Virus record (IMG/VR): IMGVR_UViG_3300030118_002568
Location: 1-57,894 of that record
From: a virus
DNA length: 57,894 nt
Strand: one strand, 5' to 3'
Numbering within the stretch: position 1 is the stretch's first letter; each line of letters opens with the position of its first letter. The notes under the pieces are model-generated. The model ran no database searches, was not told the DNA's origin, and saw only the letters and a program-made list of their open reading frames with translations. The translations under genes were made by a program, and so were the position numbers. Shown here one piece after another: positions 38,001 to 48,400 of the stretch.

Positions 38001-41000
38001 CTTCACTGTTCTCTAAGGTAAGACCAACTCCTCCTGATTGACTCGTATTACTTGCAGTTATGCTTCCAGTCACATCTAATTTAGTAGCGGGACTTGTATT
38101 GCCTATGCCGACATCGTTGGCGAAATACGATGTAGCGTCTGTTACCTTGACTCTCTCAGTCCCATTTGTCATCAGACGAATATCCTTGCTTGCACCTGCC
38201 ATGATGATGTCAAGCCCATCTCCATCTGTGATTAACCGAGCATCGAAGTCATCAGAGAATGGGTTCTTCATGTCTATGAAAGCACCATTAGGCCCACCCA
38301 TCTCAATAGAACCATAACCAGTGCTTTCGATGTTGAGTCTTGTTCCATGCAAATGAGCAGATGCCTTGATGTCACCGACTACATGAAGTGCCTCGCTTGG
38401 AGTTGTAGTGCCTATTCCGACCTTACCATCACCTGTGATTCTCATCTTCTCTGTTGGGTCGTTTCCACCACTAGCATCAGTCTGTGTATAGAAAGCCGCA
38501 TCTACCCTTCTACTGTAATTCAAATCAGGTGACTTAACTGCGGCCATTCCTGCATATTTCAATAACTCATTACCTGAGCCACTAGACAATGCTAGTTTGA
38601 TACCCGCACCAAAGGTAGTGGGTGATTGTGGGTTTGGTCTATTTCTCAATTCTGCAACCCATTCTAGTGCGTCATCATCATTTACGGATGCCGCTATTGC
38701 ATCACCTGAGCCATCTTGTGTAATTTTTAACACGGTTTGGTCATCACTTGCATGGTCGTTATGCATCTCGACCATAGGTTGAGCCGTGAAGTCTGCGTGT
38801 ATGTTTCGATAGAAGACGGCTGTTCTCCTATTTGCTGAATGCCTGTTGACCAATCCAACGTAGTTGTCAGTTCCTTCTTCTGCATAGATGGCATAGTCAC
38901 CTGCATCATCGGGAGGACTGGCAACATGGAGTCTGTGACCGGGAGTTGCATGACCTATCCCGACTTTATTTGCAGAAGAATCTACAACTAATCCATTTGT
39001 GTCCCAAACCAAATCTCCTGTTCCACCAGTAAGAGCCGTTAGAGTCCCAAGAGAAGTAATATCACCTTGATGTTGTGTGACGTTAGAAGAAGCAATTCGT
39101 GCATCTGCGAATGTGCCGGATGTGATTTTACTTGTAGCCAAATTAGGAATATGTGAAGCAGACAAATTTGCTGTTATATCACCAGCAGAAGATAGTGCTA
39201 TCCCTGCTGATGCGGATACGGCTACTGTCCCTGATGCATTTGGAAGTGTAATTGTCCTGTCTGTTGTTGGGTCAGTTATGGTTAGAGTTGTCTCGTTAGC
39301 ATCCGAAGTTGCTCCTTCAAACACTATTGCATTAGCCGCTTCCATCGTCACTGTATCAACAATGGTTGTCGTTCCTGCTACATCCAAATTAGGAACAAGT
39401 AATGTTCCTGTGCTTGGGTTGTATCTCAAAGCACCAGTATCATCCAGTAGGCCATTCGACTCATTGTGAAATACAACAGGGAAGTTTGTGTTTGCTGTAC
39501 TGTCTGATACCGTGACTGTCGATGCTAATGTAGCAGTAGAAGCATTACCACTTGTGTTTTGGTTGCCAGCAGTGTTAACTCCGGGCAGATTTATGTTTGC
39601 ACTTCCGTCAAAACTAACACCACCAATATTTCTTGCAGTCTCTAGTGCTGTTGCGGTAGCAGCATTTCCACTTGTATCTTGATTACCGCCAGTATTCACA
39701 CCGGGTAGATTGATATTGGCTGTTCCATCAAAACTGACACCTCCGATGTTTCTTGCTGTTTCAAGTGCGGTTGCAGTGGCTGCATTACCTGTTGTGTCTT
39801 GATTCAGAGTTCCAACAACTAGGTCTATGTCTCCTGTTGTGTCTTGATATGTAACAGCGATTCCACTCTCAGTGTTTGTTGTTTCAAACATCGCACCTAC
39901 GATATCCTGAACCTGCTCTGTGCTTAGTTGGGTATTGGTATCGGTAGATGCAATGGTAACTGCTCCACCTGATTCTGATATGCTGACATTGCTTCCTGCC
40001 GTGAAAGCAAGAGTTTCACTTGACCCTAATGTATTGCCACCAGCAGTAACTGTTCTGAAGGTATTAGTATCAGAAACAGAGTTAGTGATTGTTACTGCAC
40101 CACCACTCTCAGAAATAGTGATACCTGTTCCAGCAGTAAACGCTAATGTTTCGGTAGAACCTAATGTGTTTCCTCCTGCTGTTACGGTTCTAAATGTATT
40201 AGTATCTGCGGTCATGTCGTCTACTACCAAATCGATAGTTCCGTCACCATCCTGATAATCAGCAGTTATTCTTGTTTCAGTGTTACCGGAGAACATTGCT
40301 CCTACGATGTCTTGAACCTGCTCGGTAGAGAGTTGTGTGTTAGTATCTGTTGCTGCAATAGTTACTGTATCACTATTCGTTGTTATAGTGACGTTTGAGC
40401 CACCCGCAAGAGTTAGTGTATCAGTCGTTGAATCTGCTTCAACAGTCGTCTGTCCACTTACTGCTACATTACTGAAGGCATTCTGATTGTTCTCTCCGCC
40501 TCCACCTGATGCTACCCAAGTAAAGTTTCCACCAGCATGATTGTAGGAAAGTAGATAATTATCTGCACCACTATCTGCTGCTGCTGTGACATTAAGATGA
40601 ACAGCATCAATAGAGCCATCTGCTAGTTGGTCACTATCTATTGCATCATCTGCCATCTTTGCATTTGTGATAGCGTCATCAGCAATCCTTGCAGTTGCGA
40701 AAGTTCCTGATGTAATCTTAGACGCTGCTAGGTTTGGTATATCAGAAGCAGATAGGTTTGCACTGAATGTCTTACCTGATAGGGAAAGTCCTGTTCCAGC
40801 AGCCAAATGTTGAGTAACGTTTGATTCAGCGATTCTTGCATCTGCAAAAGTTCCTGAAGTTATTATACTGGCTGCTTGATTCGGCACTGAAGTAAGATAA
40901 GACTGTAAATCACTAATTTGCGACTCTGTTATTGAAAGAGCAGCCTGATGCTGTGTGACGTTACTCTCTGCTATTCTATTATCGTTGAATGTTCCTGCGG

Positions 41001-42459
41001 TTATTTTTGAAGTGTTTAATGTGGGTATTCTTGCAGTCCCAAACGTTCCTGCTGTTATCTTTGATGCGTTTAATGTAGGAATGTGAGAAGCAGATAGGTT
41101 GGCAGTGATATTTCCTAATGCTGATAGGGCAATACCACCTGATGCAGACACTGCTACTGTTCCACCTGCGTTTGGTAGAGATATGGTTCTATCAGCAGTA
41201 GGGTCTACGATTGTGAGGGTTGTCTCAAAGTCATCTGATGTCGCTCCCTCAAATACAACGGCATTTGCTGCCTCCATTGTCACAGTGTTTACCTGTGTAG
41301 TAGTTCCTGCTACGTTTAAGTTAGGAACGAGAAGAGTTCCAGTTGAAGGATTGTACCTCAATGCGTTTGTGTCATCTAGAAGTGCATTGGATTCATCGTG
41401 GAATACAACGGGGAAGTTAGTGTTAGCAGTGCTATCAGATACTGTCACTGTGCTTGCAAGAGTAGATGTTGCTGCATTCCCACTGGTATTCTGATTACCT
41501 GCTGTGTTTACTCCGGGTAAGTTGATGTTTGCAGTTCCATCAAATGATACTCCTCCTATTGTTCGTGCAGTTTCCAATGCAGTCGCAGTTGCTGCGTTTC
41601 CTGTTGTATCCCCAACAGATGAAACAACTAGGTCGATAGTTCCATCACCTGATTGGAATGTTGCAGATATTCCTGTCTCTGTGTTACCACTGAACATCGC
41701 TCCTACAACAGACTGAATCTCTGTGTTAGTGCGTTGTGTGTTAGTATCGGTTTGATGAGTATCTATCATGCTCTTGACATCAGCAGGAGCAAATCTTCTG
41801 ATTCCTGTTTCAGTTCCATTTGTTCTCTCAGTCGAACTTACCTGACCCACTTGAGCATTGTAAGCAGTCTCTACCTGTGAGTTACTAAGTTGAGTATCAG
41901 TGTCTGATTGGTGAGTGTCAATCATACTATGGATATCAGCAGGGGTGAATCTTCTAACAGCAGTTGAAGTTCCATCTGTTTTCTCTTGTGTACTAACTGC
42001 TGCAACTTGACTGTTGTATGCAGTTTCTACTTCTGAGTCACTCAATTGTGTGTTAGTGTCAGCAGTTCCTGTTATCGTTACTGCACCTGTTCCACCACTA
42101 ATCGATATGTGATTTCCAGCGACAATCGAAGTAACACCTGCGTTGGTTAGTGTGACATCACCTGATGTCCCTCCGCCCGATAATCCAGTACCTGCAATCA
42201 CTCTAGTTATGTCTCCAACTTCCGTAGTGAAACCCTGTGCTGCTATGTAATCGAATACAGCATCACCAGTGACTAAGTTAGCATTGCCATCAGCAACAGA
42301 ACCTGATGTTGCTGCTATCGTGGAGTTGAATGTCAGAGAACCATCATCATTGACTTCGATTGCCTTGGTTGCATCATTAGCACCAGTAACTTCTATCTTT
42401 GGTTTTGCACTCTGTCCTGTGTTTGGTGTAATTAGAATGTCCTTGTCTGAGTTAGCCAT
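35044..42459 (-). CDS. Giant tail-fibre protein, 2471 aa
   Basis: Repeat-built fibre. Begins MANSDKDILITPNTGQSAKP, then many copies of beta-structured modules: AGTGLSGGGTSGDVTLTNAG, NAATATALETARTIGGVSFD, TSGTFATARIADDAITNAKM, and VGIGTTTPSEALHVVGDI types, as in marine phage fibres. Two long segments are duplicated (see repeats). The last 300 residues change character: PTVYMDAGNVNVTTTEVTIP and DGHIRLAAAGLYEISYSIPI suggest a C1q-like trimeric jelly-roll that may bind the receptor, then a final beta domain. The gene overlaps its upstream neighbour by one base (TAATG). Host recognition is its likely job. Confidence 0.88.
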   Translation of the reverse strand: MANSDKDILITPNTGQSAKPKIEVTGANDATKAIEVNDDGSLTFNSTIAATSGSVADGNANLVTGDAVFDYIAAQGFTTEVGDITRVIAGTGLSGGGTSGDVTLTNAGVTSIVAGNHISISGGTGAVTITGTADTNTQLSDSEVETAYNSQVAAVSTQEKTDGTSTAVRRFTPADIHSMIDTHQSDTDTQLSNSQVETAYNAQVGQVSSTERTNGTETGIRRFAPADVKSMIDTHQTDTNTQRTNTEIQSVVGAMFSGNTETGISATFQSGDGTIDLVVSSVGDTTGNAATATALETARTIGGVSFDGTANINLPGVNTAGNQNTSGNAATSTLASTVTVSDSTANTNFPVVFHDESNALLDDTNALRYNPSTGTLLVPNLNVAGTTTQVNTVTMEAANAVVFEGATSDDFETTLTIVDPTADRTISLPNAGGTVAVSASGGIALSALGNITANLSASHIPTLNASKITAGTFGTARIPTLNTSKITAGTFNDNRIAESNVTQHQAALSITESQISDLQSYLTSVPNQAASIITSGTFADARIAESNVTQHLAAGTGLSLSGKTFSANLSASDIPNLAASKITSGTFATARIADDAITNAKMADDAIDSDQLADGSIDAVHLNVTAAADSGADNYLLSYNHAGGNFTWVASGGGGENNQNAFSNVAVSGQTTVEADSTTDTLTLAGGSNVTITTNSDTVTIAATDTNTQLSTEQVQDIVGAMFSGNTETRITADYQDGDGTIDLVVDDMTADTNTFRTVTAGGNTLGSTETLAFTAGTGITISESGGAVTITNSVSDTNTFRTVTAGGNTLGSSETLAFTAGSNVSISESGGAVTIASTDTNTQLSTEQVQDIVGAMFETTNTESGIAVTYQDTTGDIDLVVGTLNQDTTGNAATATALETARNIGGVSFDGTANINLPGVNTGGNQDTSGNAATATALETARNIGGVSFDGSANINLPGVNTAGNQNTSGNASTATLASTVTVSDSTANTNFPVVFHNESNGLLDDTGALRYNPSTGTLLVPNLDVAGTTTIVDTVTMEAANAIVFEGATSDANETTLTITDPTTDRTITLPNASGTVAVSASAGIALSSAGDITANLSASHIPNLATSKITSGTFADARIASSNVTQHQGDITSLGTLTALTGGTGDLVWDTNGLVVDSSANKVGIGHATPGHRLHVASPPDDAGDYAIYAEEGTDNYVGLVNRHSANRRTAVFYRNIHADFTAQPMVEMHNDHASDDQTVLKITQDGSGDAIAASVNDDDALEWVAELRNRPNPQSPTTFGAGIKLALSSGSGNELLKYAGMAAVKSPDLNYSRRVDAAFYTQTDASGGNDPTEKMRITGDGKVGIGTTTPSEALHVVGDIKASAHLHGTRLNIESTGYGSIEMGGPNGAFIDMKNPFSDDFDARLITDGDGLDIIMAGASKDIRLMTNGTERVKVTDATSYFANDVGIGNTSPATKLDVTGSITASNTSQSGGVGLTLENSEGKFFLYTDGGSLVVKDFAGDDTYPFKIEGTAQNDTLVVNTGGDVTIKDQLTLGSEIIHSGDTNNKIAFGTDTQSFQTGGTARFNISDSGLQIGSGARVTTINTGFSDNNTSLMTSAAINDRIESFGYITSQMTFVLEDDDGTEVSISNAEEIKFHSGNTSIDINYSDISPGSDADPFDLDFRTIFAPYLRTDDDRDFAPEDLANNIRELSGRFSTKTGLEDGETTNASDYVDVLVLDTFTGHTGGDANILAFAKTSTKRIYHYRADQDDENWGTASTIAYTSDVPTNNNQLTNGAGFTTNTGTVTGVTAGTGLTGGGSSGGVTLNVVGGTGITANANDMAITAAQTGITSVLNSSLKLGYGASDAYINFGTDNQIEFAIDNANQLILSDGLFRPAGSNDVALGDDAKRWSNVLTHGLSLGGGGTATMTAILDEDDMASDSDTALATQQSIKAYVDSEISGVGGGSGDITAVVAGNGLTGGATTGSATLNIGAGTGIDVTANAIAVDVSDFMTNGANNRIVTATGTDAMNAESGLTWNGSTLVVNGGTGDAVLSLRADSDNSGELDQPYMEFMLDGGTIHSSIGHSSDVFHNDSTDNNTLIIANSVATNDSGSGIVLKTGNSAGHENAVERIRIAPTGAIKFNDEYTFPTSDGSANQVLQTNGSGTLSFATVSSGGGSSGSAGAKPTVYMDAGNVNVTTTEVTIPFDTEVLDPDNNASSTTDGHIRLAAAGLYEISYSIPINDDAPSGDSGADRTRIFAFVQHDDNNSFSSPTTIAQSRSQVYTRENSGGSGLSTSFIYDHTANDYIRIRIDAERTTNISTETGEAQISIRMLSTASETIVITAEESDDYITSEPAAGNANGFFPSYGNGAHNTTKSSSGSDFGIVIPVDCTLTRIDLTFGNKGSETNSSNQTITVFKNRSASTTTMTYNASGSGGNAFTRSFTSFSGNGTSYSAGDTFNLRATGLAGYGDTQVGPARMTATFTVS
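39168..39660 (-). repeat. Intragenic fibre duplication, copy B
   Basis: Encodes the same roughly 165-residue run as the copy at 41100-41598 (TVTVSDSTANTNFPVVFHNE; LRYNPSTGTLLVPNLDVAGT; EAANAIVFEGATSD; GTVAVSASAGIALSS). Protein identity is high while many codons differ at the third base, so the duplication is old or kept by selection on the protein. Confidence 0.7.
41100..41598 (-). repeat. Intragenic fibre duplication, copy A
   Basis: N-terminal copy of the segment also present about 1.93 kb away at 39168-39660. Same order of modules, with small residue changes (HDESNALLDDTNALRYNPST against HNESNGLLDDTGALRYNPST). A shorter related piece (VFEGTTADAHETTLSIVDPT) occurs in the neighbouring 2096-residue fibre, near 44460-44600. 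Confidence 0.7.
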
Positions 42460-45400
42460 TAGTATTCAACCTCCATCTTTCCAACATCCTTCCTCTCACC
42501 ATGAATTAGATAGAAACAGTCGATGCCTTCATCTGCTGCATTAGCCACGAACACTTGGTTGTCTTCTATCTTTTCTACATAGAGCATTTGGAAGTCACCA
42601 TTAGCAGTCAATTGAACACTGATTGTATCCTCATCAACTAACTCTGTCCAATACTCAGGTAGTTGTATCACATTTCCTTCTAGTCTGCCTCTATGATACA
42701 CTCCATGTTCCGGCCCTTCAAGAGAACCATGTTGTAGTGTCTTGCCTTCTTGTGTAGGATGTGGAATAACGAAAGACTTGGTTTGTGCAGCGAATGAGCC
42801 TTCTACTTGTAGTTTGTATCCGGGGCTTGCTGTTCCAATACCTACTCGATTTTGTGTGCTATCTACATATAGTGAGTTTGTATCTACTGTTAAATCTCCT
42901 GATACAGTTAGAGAAGATAATGTCCCAACACTTGTTATTCCTGATTGTGCAGCATTTACGTTCAGTGTGTCTCCACTTAGAGTCAAACCAGTTCCAGCAG
43001 TTAGGTTAGTATCATCTGAGATGTCTATTGGGTCAACTGTGATTGCTTGTCCACTGATACTTAGGTAGTTTCCACTACCAGTTAGTGTGACATTTGTTGA
43101 GTTATCTGTGCCAGCAGCATCAACACCTAATGCACTTCTAGCCGCAGATGCTGAAGTAGCCCCAGTTCCTCCCAGTGAGATAGGCACAGTTCCAGCAGTG
43201 ATAGCCTGTCCTGAGATACTGAGATAGTTGTTTGACACAGATGCAAGAGTCACATCTGTTGAGTTATCAGTCCCTGCGACATCCACATTCAGGTTAGTTC
43301 TAGCATTGGATTGCTGTGTTCCACTAAGTCCCTGTGAAGCGGTATCAACTCTCAATCTGTTGCCTAGAGCAGTTGTGACGGTATTGGAGAAGTTAGTGTC
43401 ATCGTTTATCGCTGCTGCTAGTTCATTTAGTGTGTTCAAGGTAGCAGGAGCAGAATCTATTAGGCTCAATACTTGGTTATCCACATAAGTCTTGATTGAT
43501 TGTTGAGTAGCGAGATGTGCATCGGAGTTTGAGTTCAAGTTATCTTCATCAAGAACTGGAACTACGAAGTCAAGTGTACCATCCCCATCTTGATATGTTA
43601 CTGTAATGAATGTCTCAGTATTGCCTGTGACCATTCCACCAACGAAGTCCTCAATCTCCTCTTGTGTTCTCTTTACCACTGTCTCGGTAGCAGTGTTGAT
43701 ATGTGTTACATGACCATTAGCATCAACAGTAATATCCTGTATGTATGTTCTTCCACTGTTGTTGCTACTGTTTGCTGCTGATATGTCAGGATGTCCTGAA
43801 GAGTCAACCTCTACTACTGTGTAACTCCCTGCACCTGTTCTTCTAAGTAATCCGTTAGATGTGAAGTCAGAATCCATCACTGCTCCTGCTGCCTCTACAT
43901 TTGTCGCATCAGTTACATCAGCACCATTCTCTACATTCAACATGTTTCTAGCAATAGCAGCACTAACTGACCCTACATTTCCTGTTCCACTGTCACTCTT
44001 AGCAATGAATGCAGGGCCAGTCAATGTTGGTAGTTTGTCAAATGCGACAGCATTGCTTGCTAACATCGATGTTGTTACTTTACCACTACCAATTGATGTG
44101 ACACCTGTACTTGTCATAGTGATGTCACCTGACAATGCATAGTTGTGGAAGTCACCACCATCTCCAATCAGGATATGCGTTTGGAGTCCCACTACGTTGT
44201 CATCTAATACGCTTATCTTAGCAGGAGTAACCGTATCATCAGCGAGTCTTGCAGTATTCACACCTCCAAGAGCAATCTTAGCAGTGGTGACTGCTGCATC
44301 TGCTAGTCTAGAAGTAACCACGCTTCCAGTTGCCATCTTGATAGCAGTAACTGCACTATCTGCTATCTCAGCAGTATCAACAGCATTGTTGGCTAACTTG
44401 ACGTTTGTTATTGCATCTGTTGCAATCATACCTGAAGATACTGTCCCTGTATCACCAGTAGTAATCAGAGTACCACTTATGTCCGGTAGGCTGATTGTCC
44501 TGTCAGCAGTTGGGTCAACTATGGATAGAGTGGTTTCATGTGCATCAGCAGTCGTGCCTTCAAATACAAATGCATTCTGTACGTTTACCTCTGTTCGGTT
44601 TACCGTAGTGGTAGTGCCGTCTACAAAGAGATTACCACGGACACGAACAGTAGTATCATTGCCAGCATCACCAATATGGAGAGTATCGCTCTCATCAAGA
44701 AGTGCGAGAGATGCGACAACATTCGCTTTGTCAGTGACATCTGCTGAAGCCTCGATTCCTGCCAGTTTATCAAATTGGGTGTCAGTCATCAATCCATGAA
44801 CAGATGTTGTTGCATCAGGTATTGTTGTCGTTAGAGTATTACCATCCGTCTTTGCTAGAGATAATGTGTTTCCGCTAAAAGAAACACCATTTATCAACGG
44901 CTGTGACAAATCCATTATTATTCTCTCATTGATTCTACTGACACTGATATTGTTACTACCTTCAAAGTTTACAGAAGTGAAACTACCATCAGTTCCTGTT
45001 AGTTTCAACCTCTTTGTGTTAGTGCTTCCATCCTCAACACTGAATGTATATTGTGTGTCATTTGCATCGAATGAAACTAAATCGACATAACTCTTCACAG
45101 CCTTAGCAGATGGAATAGTATCATGGCTACCACTTACAGCAGTGATGTCTGTGTCTAAAGCAGTTATACCAGCGAGGTCTGCGATAGTAGCAGACGTAGT
45201 TAGGTAGTTACCAGCCGCTTGCTTTGCATTGAGTTGAGTCTGTATAGAAGATGTCACTCCATCTAGATGATTAATCTCAGCAGCAGATACTCCTGTTACT
45301 CCATCTAGGATGTTTATTTCCGCAGCAGATGCAGTGATACTCAAATCGCTTAGATTACCTACCTTTCCACTCAAAGCAGACACTAATCCAGTGACCTTGC

Positions 45401-48400
45401 CCTGTGCTATGTCTAGGAGTTTGTCATTTGGAATAGAACCTGCTAATTGTGCATTGCTTATACCACCGGATTTTATGCTCACTGCCCCGCTAGTGATATC
45501 AAAGTCAGCAGCAGCAAATGAAGCAACGCCCTTGTTTGTTGCCGTGGCATCCTCTGCGTCTATTGTCAGAGTTCCTCCACCATCGTTGTATGTTGTAGTG
45601 ATTCCCTCTCCATCAACAATCAGAGCATTTACCCTGTCATCTACTCTCTCATCTGTATAGTATAGATTCGCTCCCTCTGCTACATTCGCAGTTGTCAGGG
45701 TAATACTTCCACCTAGCGCAACTGTGCTTCCATTAACTGTTACAGATGAATTAGCGAGTTTGCTGTTTGCTATGCTTCCGGCTAGTTGTGCATTGGTGAC
45801 TGAGATATTCGATACGTTACTTGCAAAGTCTGCACCAGCAGTTGCTCCCGTTGCTATACCTGCTAACTTGCTGTTCAATGCTGAAGTGAAGTTGACATCA
45901 GACTGCGTATCAGCAGAGAGAACCCCTGTGGTGTTGTTTATGGATAGATTAGTTCCTACTTTGACTCCACCAAGAACAGAGTCCGTTGCTTTTTGCAGAA
46001 CAAAGAAGTTAGCATTGCCTTCTATTCCGTCTAGTTTGCTTTTCAGTGCGTTAGTGAAGTTGTTTTGTGTTAGTCCTCCATCCCCAACACTGTATTGTGT
46101 ATCTGTTACTGTTTCAGTTGCAGATGCTATTCCTATGATATGGCCGTTTGAATCTAGAGTTATATCCTGTATGTAGGTTCTTCCTGAGTTATTGACAGAG
46201 GATGCTGCGTTGCTTATCGTAGGATGTGCAGTTAGGAATCCTGAGTTACTGTTGCTATAATTAGCCAAATCGGTATCTACGTTTAGTGTGTCTCCTGACA
46301 ACGAGATGTTTGTTCCTGCTACTAAGTTGGTGTCATCACTGATGTCTATTTCTCCTAGCGTTATGGCTTGACCACTTATCGTGAGGTAGTTTCGACTTCC
46401 TGCTAGAGTGACATTTGTGGAGTTGTCTGTTCCTGATGGGTCTACGTTTAGAAGAGTTCTTCCTTGAGCAGCAGTGAGAGTTTCCACTGAGCCAGTATTA
46501 CTAGTTGTTCTTCCTAGTAAAACGTTGGAACTAACATTCTGTATCTTGTCGAAAGTGATTGCATCATCTGCTATTCTAGATGTACCAAAAGTCCCACTGG
46601 TGATTTTGCTAGTTGCTATGTTTGGTATTCTAGCGGTGGCAAACGTTCCGCCAGTAATTGCACTAGCACTTAGGTTTGGTATGTCTCCTGCTACTAGTTT
46701 ATCGAAGAGATTAGCGAGTGTAGTCTTCTTCAGACTGCTACTGCTATTGTCATGATAAACCAAGAAATCTTGTGTTAGGTCTATACCATTTTCAGTGGTT
46801 AGGTCGTCAATCTTGACCTTCAAGGTTGAGCCTGTTCTGTCCAAACCACTTCCTATCGTTAGACTAGGCTCTTTTCCACTCAATGCCGATGTTAGTCCTG
46901 TAATCTTACTCTGTGCAATACTGCCTGATAGTTTGGCATTCGTTACGGCACTGTCTGCTATCGCAGCAGTTTGAATTGCATTATCAGCCATCAGAGCAGC
47001 CGTGATTTGGTCATCCTGTATCATGGCAGTTAGAATGGCTTCGTCTGCAATTTTAGCAGAGGTCACAGCATCATTCGCTAGTTTAGCAGTGGTGACATCG
47101 GAATCTGCAATCTTTCCAGTAGTCACACTTAGGTTTGCTAGTTGAGTAGTTCCCACACTACCACTTTGTATCTCAGTTGCACCTACTGTGTTTGCTCCAA
47201 TAGCAGTGGACAGTGTGACATTCCCTGAGCCATCAAAGGATACTGCACTAGATGTCACATCTCCCGACAGTTGGAAGTTCCTAGCGTTTGCTAGGGCAGT
47301 AGCAGACGATACAGTTCCTGTCACATTTCCAATGAATGTACCTGCAACGAATGTCTCTGAACCAACTGTCCACCTATCGTTAGTCTCATCCCAAATCAAC
47401 GTCTTATTGGTTTGGTTTCCTCTCTCTACCTCTATACCAGCGTTTTCCGATGGCGCACCCGTTTCATCTGAGTTTAGAGTAATTATGCTGTCTCCTATAT
47501 TGACAGTGTTTGAGAGTACAGTAGTTGTAGTGCCGCTAACAGTCAGGTCGCCACCGATAGACAAGTTCCCCACACTGATAGTATCGTTTGAATCACCAAG
47601 ACTGAAAGTTCCTAGATTCGCATTGTGCAATGCATTCCTTACATTGTTTGTAGCCGTGACATCTGCACCCGCTTCTATACCAAGCATGGTCACTAGATTA
47701 GCAGGAGTTATCTCCTCTACGTTTCCTGCACCGGAGGAGTCTCTTCCTAGTATTCTGTTTGTAGCAGATACGTTCTGCATCTTTGCATATGTTATAGCAT
47801 CGTCAGCGACATCTCCTGTTGCTATTGTTCCATCTGTTATCATTGCAGAGGTGATTTGAACTTCCTCCACAGTTCCAGTGGAAGCCTTACCCAATACCCT
47901 GTTTGCAGTACCTATGTCTTGTATCTTGTCATAGGTCACTGCATCACTTGCAATCTTAGCAGTCGTAACATTCCCGTCTGCAATCTTAGTGGTTGTAACA
48001 GCACCAGTTCCTAACTTCGTTTCTGTCACTGCTCCGTTGAGTATCTTAACATTAGTTACTGCATTGGTTGCTAAGTTACTAGCACCTAGACCTGTGATTT
48101 GATTATCAGTTACTAGAGTCCTGTTACTGCTACCAACAGCAGGTAGTGATATCTTTCCAGTGTTTCCTGACTTCTCAAAAGTTCCATCAGCGTTTATCTT
48201 CATTGTCTCTGAGCCTGAGTTCAATGCTGAGAACTCCCTGCTTGCTTGAGGATAGAACAGATACTGGTGCAATCTGTTGGTGGCATTGTTGTTATCTGCT
48301 GTATCTATCTTTACCAATATGAGCGGTATGTCTCCACCCTTCAGTTCTGCAACAGTAGCAGCAGATGTAGTTGCTTTACCCGTAACAGCACCGTGTCTCC